Assembly (NCBI RefSeq): GCF_005048855.1
Contig: NZ_SUME01000004.1
Span: 124,001 to 188,000, forward strand
Source of the DNA: Sphingobacterium olei
GTDB taxonomy: Bacteria; Bacteroidota; Bacteroidia; Sphingobacteriales; Sphingobacteriaceae
DNA length: 64,000 bases
Direction of reading: 5' to 3'
Shown: positions 7,895-16,666 of the stretch, piece by piece
How positions within the stretch are numbered: the first letter of the stretch is position 1
Layout of the letters: every line of letters starts with the position of its first letter
The notes under the pieces: generated by a model
Told to the model about the DNA's origin: nothing
Database searches by the model: none
What the model saw: only the letters and a program-made list of their open reading frames with translations
Position numbers and translations under genes: made by a program

Positions 7895-8326
7895 TTAAAA
7901 CTTATAATATTCTACAGCGGAGTCAATAAGTGCATGATGAAGAAGCTTGTTGTCATCTTCCTCTTGGAACAGCTTGTTGCGCCAATACCGGCTAGGTGAT
8001 TTCTTATGGAAATGAATGACGTACAAAGCTCCACCCGAACGGGTAAGACTTTGGATATAATCTATTTCGGCAAGAGGATAGGAAATCTCCTTTTTTCGAA
8101 AGGTAATAATTAGGTGCTCTTCAGTAAGGAGCCATACGGAAGGATTTTGACTCATTCTCACGCTTACAAATAGTATGACTGGGATCGTAAATAATATAAT
8201 GATAATCTTTACAATTTCTTGAAACGGAATAAGAGAACTCAAGCCGCCAGCTAAAAAGAGCATCAGCAAAAAGCTTGACATAAATTTACCTCTGTGTAGG
8301 GTATGGACCGAGAATGATTGTTGCAT
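7895..8326 (-). CDS. Small two-helix membrane protein with a PH-like cytosolic domain
   Basis: The 143-residue protein has two adjacent hydrophobic helices (about 15-35 and 38-56), then a soluble domain beginning WLLTEEHLIITFRKKEISYPLAEIDYI. That layout resembles bacterial PH (YcxB/PH_2-like) membrane proteins, but I cannot name the family firmly. The -7 box ends only four bases before the ATG at 8326. Either the mRNA is leaderless or translation starts at the internal Met16 (8281). The gene sits alone between divergent and convergent exported-enzyme genes, and no role can be inferred from neighbours. Confidence 0.65.
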   Translation of the reverse strand: MQQSFSVHTLHRGKFMSSFLLMLFLAGGLSSLIPFQEIVKIIIILFTIPVILFVSVRMSQNPSVWLLTEEHLIITFRKKEISYPLAEIDYIQSLTRSGGALYVIHFHKKSPSRYWRNKLFQEEDDNKLLHHALIDSAVEYYKF

Positions 8327-8330
8327 CGCA

Positions 8331-8338
8331 CAAACTTA
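8331..8338 (-). promoter_or_regulatory. Promoter -7 box TAAGTTTG (ATATCTAAGTTTG)
   Basis: Extended -7 element with the upstream ATC seen at several other promoters in this window. It lies four bases from the ATG of the 143-residue membrane protein. Confidence 0.55.
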
Positions 8339-8452
8339 GATATATTTGCTTTTATACGCAATTATAGAAATTGTATAATGGTATTTAAATAGAAAGATGC
8401 ATATTTTGCAAAAAGAGGGAGAATAATGTTTGTGAATGTTTATTTTTATTAA

Positions 8453-9991
8453 ATGAAATTTATTATTAGTCTAATATGTCTTATCTATGTATTTAATACC
8501 TATGGACAGGCGAGAAAAAATATTATAATTATCATATCAGATGATCACGCGTTTCAAACTATCGGGGCGTATGGGGCTACGTATGGTAATACACCAAATA
8601 TTGATCGTTTGGCACATGAAGGGGCTGTATTTAATCGTGCATATGTTAATAATTCTATATGCGGTCCCAGTCGAGCCGCATTACTAACTGGAAAATATAG
8701 TCACAAAAATGGGTTTAAAGACAACGAAACATCTAATTTTGATCACACGCAAGATTTATTTGTTAAGCGTTTGCAAGAGTCCGGCTATCAAACGGCTTGG
8801 GTGGGTAAGCTACATTTGGGACATAATTTAAAAGGTTTTTCCTATTATAGTATTCTTCCTGGACAAGGACATTATTATAATCCAGATTTTATTACGGCTA
8901 CCGATGAAGGTCCTGAGGTCAATGCCCGGGAAAATGGTTACGTGTCTGATATTGTGACTGATAAAGCGTTAGATTGGATAGATGAGCAAGAGGATACCCC
9001 CTTTTGTATTGTAATTGGTCATAAAGCGACTCATCGGACGTGGATGCCTGATACAAGCGATTTTGGGTTGTATGATAGTGTACAAATTGATCTTCCTGAT
9101 ACTTATTTTGATCAACATGAGACGCGTAATGCAGCAGCGTTACAAGAAATGAGTATTATGAAAGATATGCGCCTCAAGTATGATCTTAAGATGTACGACA
9201 GTTTGGACGATATGCGCAAAGAGGGAAACTTTAAGCGGATGAACGAAGAACAGATTCAAAAGTATTGGTCTTACTATAGCCGAATAAAAAATGAATTAGA
9301 TGATGCCAATTTGAATGGTGAAGCGCTGGCTATCTGGAAATTTAAAAGATATATGATAGATTACTTAAACACAGCCCAATCCTTAGATAGAAATATTGGG
9401 CGAGTTTTGGATTATCTTAAAGAGAACAACTTAGAGGAAAATACGTTGGTAATATATCTTTCTGACCAGGGCTTTTATATGGGAGAGCACGGTTGGTTTG
9501 ATAAACGATTTATGTATGAGGAGTCTTTTCGTACCCCTATGTTAGCAAGATTGCCGAATGTTATAAAACCCGGATCAAAAATTGAAGCTCAGGTAATGAA
9601 CGTAGATATTGCACCTACTATACTCGAACTCGCAGGAGTGTCGATACCGGAAGATATCCAAGGTCGATCTTTTTTGAATGTAATGAAAGGAACATCTAAA
9701 TCCATACGGGATGCGGTATATTATCATTATTATGAAAATGGCGAACACGCTGTCTCTCCACATTTTGGTGTAAGCGATGGGAGATACAAATTAATCCGTT
9801 TTTATAAGCGTATAGATAGTTGGGAGCTTTTTGATATGGCACGGGATCCGAAAGAGATGCAAAATGTGTACAATAATCCAAAATATAGATCCGTTCAGCG
9901 AAAACTAATAAGAAAGCTAACGGATGAAATTGAGAGACTAGACGACGATGAAGCGCGCTTAATTTTAGAAAATAAAATTTCAAATAGGTAG
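8453..9991 (+). CDS. Secreted sulfatase (type I, formylglycine-dependent)
   Basis: A 512-residue alkaline-phosphatase-superfamily sulfatase with a signal peptide ending near NTYGQ. The active-site cysteine is Cys70 in ICGPSRAALLTG, the C-x-P-S-R signature converted to formylglycine by a maturase that is not in this window. SDDH near residue 29 supplies metal ligands, and YLSDQGFYMGEHGWFDKR carries the second metal and substrate site. The protein resembles N-sulfoglucosamine or glucosamine-6-sulfatases of Bacteroidota and probably desulfates glycans in the periplasm. No maturase or SusCD pair is adjacent, so it appears to be an isolated degradative gene. Confidence 0.9.
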   Translation: MKFIISLICLIYVFNTYGQARKNIIIIISDDHAFQTIGAYGATYGNTPNIDRLAHEGAVFNRAYVNNSICGPSRAALLTGKYSHKNGFKDNETSNFDHTQDLFVKRLQESGYQTAWVGKLHLGHNLKGFSYYSILPGQGHYYNPDFITATDEGPEVNARENGYVSDIVTDKALDWIDEQEDTPFCIVIGHKATHRTWMPDTSDFGLYDSVQIDLPDTYFDQHETRNAAALQEMSIMKDMRLKYDLKMYDSLDDMRKEGNFKRMNEEQIQKYWSYYSRIKNELDDANLNGEALAIWKFKRYMIDYLNTAQSLDRNIGRVLDYLKENNLEENTLVIYLSDQGFYMGEHGWFDKRFMYEESFRTPMLARLPNVIKPGSKIEAQVMNVDIAPTILELAGVSIPEDIQGRSFLNVMKGTSKSIRDAVYYHYYENGEHAVSPHFGVSDGRYKLIRFYKRIDSWELFDMARDPKEMQNVYNNPKYRSVQRKLIRKLTDEIERLDDDEARLILENKISNR

Positions 9992-10042
9992 CGAAGGGTC
10001 TACTTCTTTGAACCCGACCTCCGGGATTATGTGATTGCTAGT

Positions 10043-10897
10043 TTAAAAATTAAAGTATTTTTCAGGATTAAGCTTCTTGTTGTTTTGTAAAATTTCGTAG
10101 TGAAGGTGTGAACCAGTACTTCTGCCCGTATTGCCCAATAATCCGACAACCGTACCGACTTCGATATTTTGGCCCTTTTTTACTTTCGTCTTTGAAAGGT
10201 GTGCATAACGGGTTTGAAAGCCATTGGGGTGGTCCACTTTTACGACATTCCCATATGCTCCTTCATATCCTGCAAAAATGACTTTGCCATTTGCAGTTAC
10301 TTTTACAGGGTCGCCCGTTCTCCCTTTTAAATCAATTCCTGAGTGCATTTCCCTACCTCTATTTGTAAAGGGGTTACGACGGTAGCCAAATTTTGATGTA
10401 ATTTTCCCCGGATGGGGTATTCCAATTGGAATACCGGCTAACTTACGGTCTAGTTCTTTTAAAGCATCCGCATAAAATTCGCTTAACAGTTCGATGTTTT
10501 CTTCATCTAGTTCTACCGGTCCTCCTGCATTTTGTAAGGCAATGGTTTTTAAACCCCTTTTTTTCATTTTTGCGTTAATGCGTTCTAAGGTGCTGTCTAT
10601 TTTATTGAATGATTGCTTCACTTGATGAATATCCCGCGCACTTTCGTCTTGATCTGAACTCAACTGTCGGTTCATTGCTCTTACCTCATCTAGAGTGGCT
10701 TCATATTTGTTAGTAATATCTTGTTCTTTTTTAATTGTGGCAAAATAGACTATACTGCCGCATAAAATAAAGATAAATGAAAGAGTAGAAATGCCGATTT
10801 TTTTCCAGTGTTTAAGAAGGACTGTCGGCACCATCAGATTTTTGTCTGATGTGCCATCCGTACTAACGATACGCACAGAAGATTTATTTTTTAACAT
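10043..10897 (-). CDS. M23 family metallopeptidase with one N-terminal membrane helix
   Basis: The 284-residue protein has a cytosolic tail, one transmembrane helix (about 31-52), a coiled coil (about 55-115) and a C-terminal LytM/M23 domain. The zinc and catalytic residues are in HSGIDL and HLHYE. FGYRRNPFTNRGREMH and GLLGNTGRSTGSHLHY are family signatures. It either cleaves peptidoglycan peptides or, as an EnvC-like factor, activates an amidase; intact His/Asp motifs suggest it is active. It is divergent from mutY. Confidence 0.9.
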   Translation of the reverse strand: MLKNKSSVRIVSTDGTSDKNLMVPTVLLKHWKKIGISTLSFIFILCGSIVYFATIKKEQDITNKYEATLDEVRAMNRQLSSDQDESARDIHQVKQSFNKIDSTLERINAKMKKRGLKTIALQNAGGPVELDEENIELLSEFYADALKELDRKLAGIPIGIPHPGKITSKFGYRRNPFTNRGREMHSGIDLKGRTGDPVKVTANGKVIFAGYEGAYGNVVKVDHPNGFQTRYAHLSKTKVKKGQNIEVGTVVGLLGNTGRSTGSHLHYEILQNNKKLNPEKYFNF

Positions 10898-10942
10898 ACT
10901 TGATTACGTAAATACTTTTAAATACTTTTTCACGGTGTGTCG

Positions 10943-10950
10943 CAAATTTA
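10943..10950 (-). promoter_or_regulatory. Promoter -7 box TAAATTTG for the M23 gene
   Basis: Exact TAnnTTTG match on the minus strand, about 46 bases ahead of the start codon. Confidence 0.55.
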
Positions 10951-11026
10951 ATGAAATAGGTGAGTTATGCTCAATCCGTTGGAGGCCAACGATCGAATAT
11001 ACTCGTTAAAATTTGTTAAAAATGTG

Positions 11027-11034
11027 CACTTTTG
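11027..11034 (+). promoter_or_regulatory. Probable -7 box CACTTTTG for mutY
   Basis: One mismatch (C for T) to TAnnTTTG. It ends four bases before the chosen mutY ATG at 11039, which argues against the longer reading frame that would begin at 10967. Confidence 0.4.
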
Positions 11035-11038
11035 CAGT

Positions 11039-12085
11039 ATGTCTTTTTCGGAAAAAATAATCTCTTGGTATACAAAAAATGGCCGTAAGTTGCCATGGCG
11101 CAATACAAATGACCCCTACATCATCTGGTTATCCGAAATTATTCTTCAGCAAACGCGCGTCGAACAAGGCGCGCCTTATTTTGATTCTTTTGTAACAAAA
11201 TATCCAGATGTTCGGAAATTTGCGGATGCTGAGGAGGGGGATATTTTGAGGCTTTGGCAAGGACTTGGTTACTATTCACGGGCGCGTAATATGCATCGGG
11301 CGGCAAAACTTGTTGTCGCTGAATTTCAAGGAAATTTCCCAACACGATATGCCGATGTCGTTCAGTTGCCTGGAGTTGGGGATTATACTGCAGCAGCCAT
11401 TTCCTCTTTTTCAGTCAATGAAAAGCAGGCCGTGTTGGATGGGAATGTTTTTCGTGTGTTGGCGCGTTATTTTGGTATCGCTATACCCATTAATTCCGGG
11501 GAAGGTAAAAAGGTATTCAAAAGTCTTGCACAAGAATTAATATCCAACAATAATCCAGGGGTGTATAATCATGCGATAATGGATTTTGGTGCAATACACT
11601 GTAAACCAAAGGTGCCGCTGTGTGAAACTTGTGTTTTTAGATTGGAGTGTGTAGCTTATAAGGAGAACAGAGTTTCTGAATTACCGGTCAAGATTAAAGG
11701 AAAAGCAAGCAGGAATAGATTTTTTCATTACTTCGTTCATGAAAAGGGCGAATCTATATTGATGTCTAAGCGAGGAGATGGGGATGTGTGGTCCAATTTA
11801 TTCGAATTGCCTTTGATAGAAACCGAGGATGATCTAGATTTGGTAGGGTTGATGCAACTAGATGAATTTATGACGCATTTTGAGGGAGCGGATCTATTGC
11901 CTATAAATGGACAAGTAAAACACATTTTGAGTCATCAGAATATTTATGCTCGATTCTATCGGTTAGAAAATTTACCTGAGGTAAAAGAAAAAAAAGAAGA
12001 ATGGAATTATTTTTTGTCAGAAAATTTAGATAAATTAGCTAAACATAAACTTATTTTTTCTTTTTTAAATAAGTATATTAGCTGA
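11039..12085 (+). CDS. mutY: A/G-specific adenine glycosylase
   Basis: The 348-residue protein removes adenine mispaired with 8-oxoguanine. The catalytic Glu33 is in SEIILQQTR and the catalytic Asp134 is in VLDGNVFRV. The helix-hairpin-helix is LPGVGDYTA, and the [4Fe-4S] cluster is bound by Cys188, Cys195, Cys198 and Cys204 (C-x6-C-x2-C-x5-C). The C-terminal NUDIX-like 8-oxoG recognition domain runs from about 230 to the end. The ATG at 11039 is preferred over an upstream in-frame ATG at 10967 because the extra residues are not family-like and would overlap the promoter. ssb follows after 19 bases, so the two are probably co-transcribed. Confidence 0.93.
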   Translation: MSFSEKIISWYTKNGRKLPWRNTNDPYIIWLSEIILQQTRVEQGAPYFDSFVTKYPDVRKFADAEEGDILRLWQGLGYYSRARNMHRAAKLVVAEFQGNFPTRYADVVQLPGVGDYTAAAISSFSVNEKQAVLDGNVFRVLARYFGIAIPINSGEGKKVFKSLAQELISNNNPGVYNHAIMDFGAIHCKPKVPLCETCVFRLECVAYKENRVSELPVKIKGKASRNRFFHYFVHEKGESILMSKRGDGDVWSNLFELPLIETEDDLDLVGLMQLDEFMTHFEGADLLPINGQVKHILSHQNIYARFYRLENLPEVKEKKEEWNYFLSENLDKLAKHKLIFSFLNKYIS

Positions 12086-12104
12086 ATAAACCCTAAATTA
12101 TAGT

Positions 12105-12557
12105 ATGTCAAGCGTAAACAAAGTTATTTTAGTGGGACACTTGGGTAAAGATCCTGAGTTGCGTTACTTAGACGGAAATGTTAGTGTAGCGAGTTTTCCT
12201 TTAGCCACCTCCGAAACGTATAATAAAGACGGAAAGAAAATCGAACAAACCGAATGGCATAATATTGTCATGTGGCGTGGACTGGCGGATGTCGCCGCAA
12301 AGTATTTGAGCAAGGGGAGGCTCGTATATATTGAAGGTAAATTGCGTACACGTTCGTATGAAGATAAAGAAGGAATTCGACGGTATACAACAGAAATTGT
12401 AGCCGAGAGTTTCAATATATTAGGACGACGGACGGATTTTGAAAATCCTTCTGGGAATCAGGCTAATGCCAATACAAGTTCAAATACGACAACCCAACAA
12501 GAACAGTCTGTTGACTTTAAAGAGAATGATGATGAGGAAGATGGCTTGCCATTTTAA
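12105..12557 (+). CDS. ssb: Single-stranded DNA-binding protein
   Basis: A 150-residue SSB. The OB fold starts MSSVNKVILVGHLGKDPELR and runs to about residue 108. A flexible Asn/Thr/Gln-rich linker follows, and then the acidic tip DDEEDGLPF that recruits partner proteins. The tetramer coats single-stranded DNA during replication, recombination and repair. It lies 19 bases after mutY, suggesting a shared transcript. The sequence is that of the housekeeping chromosomal SSB, not a plasmid type, and nothing is missing. Confidence 0.95.
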   Translation: MSSVNKVILVGHLGKDPELRYLDGNVSVASFPLATSETYNKDGKKIEQTEWHNIVMWRGLADVAAKYLSKGRLVYIEGKLRTRSYEDKEGIRRYTTEIVAESFNILGRRTDFENPSGNQANANTSSNTTTQQEQSVDFKENDDEEDGLPF

Positions 12558-12604
12558 TCCATATTAATTAGAATATCCTGACATAGAATTTTAATATTTT
12601 GCTG

Positions 12605-12612
12605 TATCTTTG
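12605..12612 (+). promoter_or_regulatory. Promoter -7 box TATCTTTG for pheS
   Basis: Exact TAnnTTTG element, five bases ahead of the pheS ATG; predicts a leaderless or nearly leaderless mRNA. Confidence 0.6.
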
Positions 12613-12617
12613 GCGTT

Positions 12618-13658
12618 ATGTTGCAAGATAAAATAAAGCAGTATACCGAAGAGATTGAGCAGATTACGCTATCATCCGCTGCAGATGTAGAAAATTATAG
12701 GTTAAAATTTTTAGTTTCTAAGGGTGTGATAAAGGGTTTGTTCGAGGAATTTAAAACCGTTTCTTCTGAGGAAAAACGTGTTTTAGGTAAAGTATTGAAT
12801 GAATTTAAACAACTAGCGGAAAATAAATACCAAGAAGGTCAAGAACTGTTTGGCAAATCCAATGTCACGGCTACGAAACGTGATGAAGTGGATCTAACCT
12901 TGCCGGGCGAAGGATTTCAACTGGGATCTCGTCATCCGCTCTCTCTGGTGCGTAAAGAGATCGTGGAAATCTTTAAAAAATTAGGATTTGTTGTGGCGGA
13001 AGGGCCTGAAATCGAAGACGATTGGCACAATTTCTCGGCGTTAAACTTTCCTCCTGAGCACCCTGCTAGGGATATGCAAGATACATTTTTTATTAAAAAA
13101 CAGGATGGAAACGATATTGCACTTCGTACACATACTTCATCAGTGCAAGTGCGTCTTATGGAAGCTGGCAAACCTCCGTTTCGTGCAATTATGCCGGGGA
13201 GAGTGTACCGCAATGAGGCTATTTCGGCACGTGCACATTGTTTCTTTCATCAGGTTGAAGGATTGTATGTCGATGAAAACGTTTCTTTCGCCGATCTAAA
13301 GCAAACGTTATTTCACTTCGTACAGGAATTATATGGAGAGGGTACAAAGGTGCGTTTCCGTCCCTCTTATTTTCCTTTTACCGAACCATCGGCAGAGATG
13401 GATATCTCCTGTACGATATGTAAAGGGCAAGGATGTCAGTTGTGTAAGGGATCGGGTTGGGTAGAAATTTTAGGATGTGGTATGGTCGATCCCAATGTGT
13501 TGGAAAACTGTGGAATAGATAGTAAAAAATATTCAGGTTTTGCATTTGGAATGGGTATCGAGCGTATTACAAATTTGAAATACGAAATTAAAGATTTGCG
13601 TCTTTTCTCCGAAAATGATGTTCGTTTCTTATCTCAATTTGAAACTGAAATAATATAA
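12618..13658 (+). CDS. pheS: Phenylalanyl-tRNA synthetase alpha subunit
   Basis: The 346-residue class II synthetase catalytic subunit has an N-terminal coiled coil (about 1-85) that binds tRNA. Motif 1 lies in HPLSLVRKEIVEIFKKLGF, motif 2 in FRAIMPGRVYRNEAISARAH, and motif 3 in FAFGMGIERITNLKY. Cysteines in CTICKGQGCQLCKGSGW form the zinc-like insertion seen in many bacterial PheS. It charges tRNA-Phe together with PheT, which is not in this window, so the subunits are encoded apart, as is common in Bacteroidota. The next two genes follow at 3-4 bases each, making a tight operon. Confidence 0.96.
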   Translation: MLQDKIKQYTEEIEQITLSSAADVENYRLKFLVSKGVIKGLFEEFKTVSSEEKRVLGKVLNEFKQLAENKYQEGQELFGKSNVTATKRDEVDLTLPGEGFQLGSRHPLSLVRKEIVEIFKKLGFVVAEGPEIEDDWHNFSALNFPPEHPARDMQDTFFIKKQDGNDIALRTHTSSVQVRLMEAGKPPFRAIMPGRVYRNEAISARAHCFFHQVEGLYVDENVSFADLKQTLFHFVQELYGEGTKVRFRPSYFPFTEPSAEMDISCTICKGQGCQLCKGSGWVEILGCGMVDPNVLENCGIDSKKYSGFAFGMGIERITNLKYEIKDLRLFSENDVRFLSQFETEII

Positions 13659-13662
13659 TATA

Positions 13663-14088
13663 ATGTGGATCACTAGGAACTATATACTCTTCTCGTTGTT
13701 CACTTTACTTGCTGTTGCATGTGACAAAGGCGGCTGTAATGTGGTTCCTAATGTTGCTTTCAATCAAACATTTTCGCAAGCCACGGCAAGCAATGCGTTT
13801 CGTCCGAATGGCAGCGACTATGTTTCGGGAGGAGTTAGCGGTTTGATCGTATACAATATTTCAAATGTCGCCGGTACGTATAAGTTTGTCGCATATGATA
13901 GATGTAGTCCGGTGAACCCCGAACAACGGAATCAAGTAGTGATCTCAAATGCATTTTATGTGGAAGATCCAGCGAGTGGAGCGAAATGGTTTTTAAAAGA
14001 TGGCTCACCGATTGATGTAGCTGAATGCCCCCTTAAGCCTTACTATGTAAGTTCGTTTGGAAATTCATATACTGTAGGAAATAATTAA
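13663..14088 (+). CDS. Rieske-fold-like lipoprotein lacking the cluster ligands
   Basis: The 141-residue lipoprotein has a signal peptide ending at Cys20 (LLAVAC). The rest follows the order of Bacteroidota Rieske-like lipoproteins: a glycine-rich strand (SGGVSGLIVYN), YKFVAYDRCSP, then a segment ending AKWFLKDGSP and PLKPYYVSSFGNSYTV. In active Rieske proteins two Cys-x-His type pairs bind [2Fe-2S]. Here only Cys81 of the first pair remains, and the second pair is replaced by the EDPASGAKW region. It should therefore be a structural or binding version, not an electron carrier. It sits four bases after pheS and three before a TetR gene. The family assignment is by pattern and is moderately secure. 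Confidence 0.6.
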   Translation: MWITRNYILFSLFTLLAVACDKGGCNVVPNVAFNQTFSQATASNAFRPNGSDYVSGGVSGLIVYNISNVAGTYKFVAYDRCSPVNPEQRNQVVISNAFYVEDPASGAKWFLKDGSPIDVAECPLKPYYVSSFGNSYTVGNN

Positions 14089-14091
14089 CCG

Positions 14092-14667
14092 ATGGAGCAA
14101 GATAAAATAACCGTAGCTATTAAGAAAGCCGCTCGTGAGCTTTTTCGTAAATATGGTTATAATAAAACCAGTGTCAATGAATTAGCTAGGCAATCCCATA
14201 TTTCTAAAGCGACATTCTATAAACATTTCGCTTCCAAGGAATTGATTCTTCATGCCGTATTGATGGAGTATATACAGGAGAATGTGCAGGATATCCTGAA
14301 TAAAGGCGTGCGTGAAAAAGATCTACCTACTTTCTTGGCAAATACAATTCTTCGTGTAAGCCGTGTGACTTATACAGTCTGCAATGAATTTGTTGGTTGG
14401 GAATTTATTCGGGAATCTGCGAATGCACAGGAGTATTTGAAAACACTTTCAGATGATTTGGAATTTTTATTGCTAAGTTCTTTTATCCAAAATGAAACCA
14501 TAGGATCTACTATTTCTGAGGATAAACTTACTTTCCTAATCAAAACAAGTAAAAATATTGTTTTTTCGTTCGCCTTCACTGCAGTAACGGATGCAGATGT
14601 AAAGAAAAATTTTATCTCCTTCCAGAAGGAGATGTTGCCTCATCTGGTAGCAGCGACGTTGCTTTAG
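14092..14667 (+). CDS. TetR/AcrR-family transcriptional regulator
   Basis: The 191-residue protein has an N-terminal TetR helix-turn-helix (about 8-55): ARELFRKYGYNKTSVNEL then ISKATFYKHFASKELIL. The rest is an all-helical ligand-binding domain without recognisable specificity. It begins three bases after the Rieske-like lipoprotein gene and belongs to the pheS transcript unless an internal promoter exists. No efflux pump is adjacent, so its target cannot be read from context. Ligand and operator are unknown. Confidence 0.85.
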   Translation: MEQDKITVAIKKAARELFRKYGYNKTSVNELARQSHISKATFYKHFASKELILHAVLMEYIQENVQDILNKGVREKDLPTFLANTILRVSRVTYTVCNEFVGWEFIRESANAQEYLKTLSDDLEFLLLSSFIQNETIGSTISEDKLTFLIKTSKNIVFSFAFTAVTDADVKKNFISFQKEMLPHLVAATLL

Positions 14668-14747
14668 CTGAATACGCGAATTTGCATATTCGTACGTCGC
14701 GTATCTCAATACGAACTACCCAATACTTAATACTTCCAAAAAAAGCG

Positions 14748-14755
14748 TATTTTTG
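14748..14755 (+). promoter_or_regulatory. Promoter -7 box TATTTTTG for rlmD
   Basis: Exact TAnnTTTG element ending seven bases before the ATG at 14763. It overlaps the longer reading frame from 14682 and so supports the downstream start. Confidence 0.55.
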
Positions 14756-14762
14756 CCAAATC

Positions 14763-16178
14763 ATGGGAAGAAGAATACCACAGGAGAAAAAAATCCTGAA
14801 TAACGTTACTATTATTGATATCGCAGAAGAGGGAAAAGGTGTCGCTAAACAAGATGATTTAGTGCTTTTTATTGAAAAAGGAGTTCCCGGGGATGTAGTA
14901 GATGTTGAATTACAACGGAAGAAAAAGAATTTTGCAGAAGGCAGGGTGGTCAATGTTATTCAAAAGTCTGAACATCGTGTAGATCCATTTTGCCCGCATT
15001 TTGGTGTATGTGGCGGTTGTAAGTGGCAACATATGACCTACGATGCGCAATTGCAATTCAAACAGCAATCTGTAGATAACGCGCTTTCGCGGATCGGAAA
15101 AGTTGATACTTCTTCCATGGAAAGTATTCTTCCGTCACAACAGACAGCGTACTATAGAAATAAACTGGAATTCACGTTTTCCAATAAAAGATGGCTTACG
15201 TCCGTAGATGAACAGGTGTCTCCAGATAATATGGATGCGTTGGGTTTTCATGTTCCGGGTCGTTTTGATAAAATATTGGATATCGATCATTGTTTTTTGC
15301 AGCAAGATCCCTCCAATGATTTGCGTAATGCAGTCCGTACTTTTGCAGTAGCAGAAGGTATTACGTTCTACGACCTACGCGCACATGAGGGAGCGTTGCG
15401 TAATCTTATTATTCGTACTTCTTCAACGGGAGAAGTGATGGTTATCGTTGTTTTTGCTTATCCGGAAGAAGGGCAAGTAAAGCAGTTAATGTCGTTTATA
15501 GATGGCCGGTTTTCAGATATCACGTCCTTATTATATATCATCAACCAAAAACGCAACGATACTATTTTTGATCAAGATATTCAGGTTTACAAAGGACGTG
15601 ATTTTATCTACGAGGAAATGGAGGGACTGAAGTTTAAGGTAGGTGCTAAGTCATTCTATCAAACGAATTCTCAACAGGCGTATGAATTGTATAAAATCAC
15701 GCGTGAGTTTGCGGATCTAAAAGGTCATGAATTAGTTTACGATTTATATACGGGAGCTGGCACGATTGCGAATTTTGTTGCCCGAACGGCTAAAGAGGTC
15801 GTAGGCGTGGAATATGTGCCCTCTGCTATTGAAGATGCTAAGCTCAATTCAGAAATCAATGGAATAGGAAATACAAAATTTTATGCTGGAGACATGAAAG
15901 ATGTACTTACTTCTGACTTTGTATCGCAGCATGGTAAGCCCGATGTGGTAATTACTGATCCGCCACGTGCAGGTATGCATGCAGATGTCGTGCAACGTAT
16001 TTTGGAAATGGAAGCAGAAAAAATAGTCTATGTAAGCTGTAACGCAGCGACGCAAGCTCGGGATTTGCAGATACTTACTGAAAAATATGATGTGGTACGG
16101 ATCAAACCCGTTGATATGTTTCCTCATACACAACATGTTGAAAATGTGGTGCTATTGAAGATTAGAGAACAAGCATAA
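14763..16178 (+). CDS. rlmD: 23S rRNA (uracil-C5)-methyltransferase, RlmD/TrmA family
   Basis: A 471-residue RNA methyltransferase. An N-terminal TRAM domain (about 10-65) is followed by cysteines 77, 83 and 86 (CPHFGVCGGC), which bind a [4Fe-4S] cluster. The SAM site is YDLYTGAGTIANFVA. TDPPRAGMH and the catalytic cysteine in VYVSCNAATQARDL complete the active site. It methylates C5 of a uridine, probably U1939 of 23S rRNA; RlmCD- or RumA-type relatives cannot be separated by eye. The ATG at 14763 is chosen because the promoter lies just upstream and the preceding 27 codons are not family-like. Confidence 0.9.
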   Translation: MGRRIPQEKKILNNVTIIDIAEEGKGVAKQDDLVLFIEKGVPGDVVDVELQRKKKNFAEGRVVNVIQKSEHRVDPFCPHFGVCGGCKWQHMTYDAQLQFKQQSVDNALSRIGKVDTSSMESILPSQQTAYYRNKLEFTFSNKRWLTSVDEQVSPDNMDALGFHVPGRFDKILDIDHCFLQQDPSNDLRNAVRTFAVAEGITFYDLRAHEGALRNLIIRTSSTGEVMVIVVFAYPEEGQVKQLMSFIDGRFSDITSLLYIINQKRNDTIFDQDIQVYKGRDFIYEEMEGLKFKVGAKSFYQTNSQQAYELYKITREFADLKGHELVYDLYTGAGTIANFVARTAKEVVGVEYVPSAIEDAKLNSEINGIGNTKFYAGDMKDVLTSDFVSQHGKPDVVITDPPRAGMHADVVQRILEMEAEKIVYVSCNAATQARDLQILTEKYDVVRIKPVDMFPHTQHVENVVLLKIREQA

Positions 16179-16198
16179 ATAAAGATATAAAAGGTGAT

Positions 16199-16600
16199 AT
16201 GAACTTAGAAGATCTTCTTAATAATCAACCGTCCGACGAAGATGGTCAATCCTCCGCTGAAAGTAGCCCATTACAGAGCTTAAAAGTTGATTTGGATTTT
16301 TATAGCGATTCGATAAAAGAGGTTTCTACGGAAATGATCATTGAAGGATATACATTATACCCTATTTTCATTGCTCATCAACATGAAGTGAGGATAGGGG
16401 AGGTATTACTCGATAAGTCTGATTTGGGGACAAATTGGTCTATCAACGTGAGTTCGGTAGAAGAATTTGTAGATAGAGGGATAATAAAAGAAGAGAAGCG
16501 AGCTTATTTCGAGAAACATTTCAAAAAGGCTGAAAATTTTATGTGTCTGTTTGTAGTCGTACCGGAAGGTGCAAACTTTGTTTTTTATCCCTATAAATAA
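16199..16600 (+). CDS. Conserved hypothetical protein (133 aa)
   Basis: A cytosolic protein with an acidic, low-complexity start (residues 1-30, SDEDGQSSAESS) and then a compact alpha/beta domain. That domain includes MIIEGYTLYPIFIAHQHEVRIGEVLLDK and ends NFVFYPYK. I recall similar short proteins in Bacteroidota without assigned function but cannot name a domain. It starts 20 bases after rlmD on the same strand and is probably co-transcribed with it. No signal peptide, metal motif or membrane segment is visible. Confidence 0.7.
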   Translation: MNLEDLLNNQPSDEDGQSSAESSPLQSLKVDLDFYSDSIKEVSTEMIIEGYTLYPIFIAHQHEVRIGEVLLDKSDLGTNWSINVSSVEEFVDRGIIKEEKRAYFEKHFKKAENFMCLFVVVPEGANFVFYPYK

Positions 16601-16666
16601 GAATGATGAATAGTTTAAAACTTTTTAACATTTTATAGTCTAACTATTTCTTTACTTTAGCCACGG

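Noticed and set aside
3845..10000. A type IX-secreted degradation locus built around the GH92, peptidase and sulfatase genes
   Set aside because: None of the proteins ends in a recognisable type IX C-terminal sorting domain, and there is no SusC/SusD pair; the genes alternate in strand and look independent.
10967..11038. Longer MutY start at 10967
   Set aside because: The extra 24 residues are not family-like and cover the probable -7 box, so 11039 is preferred.
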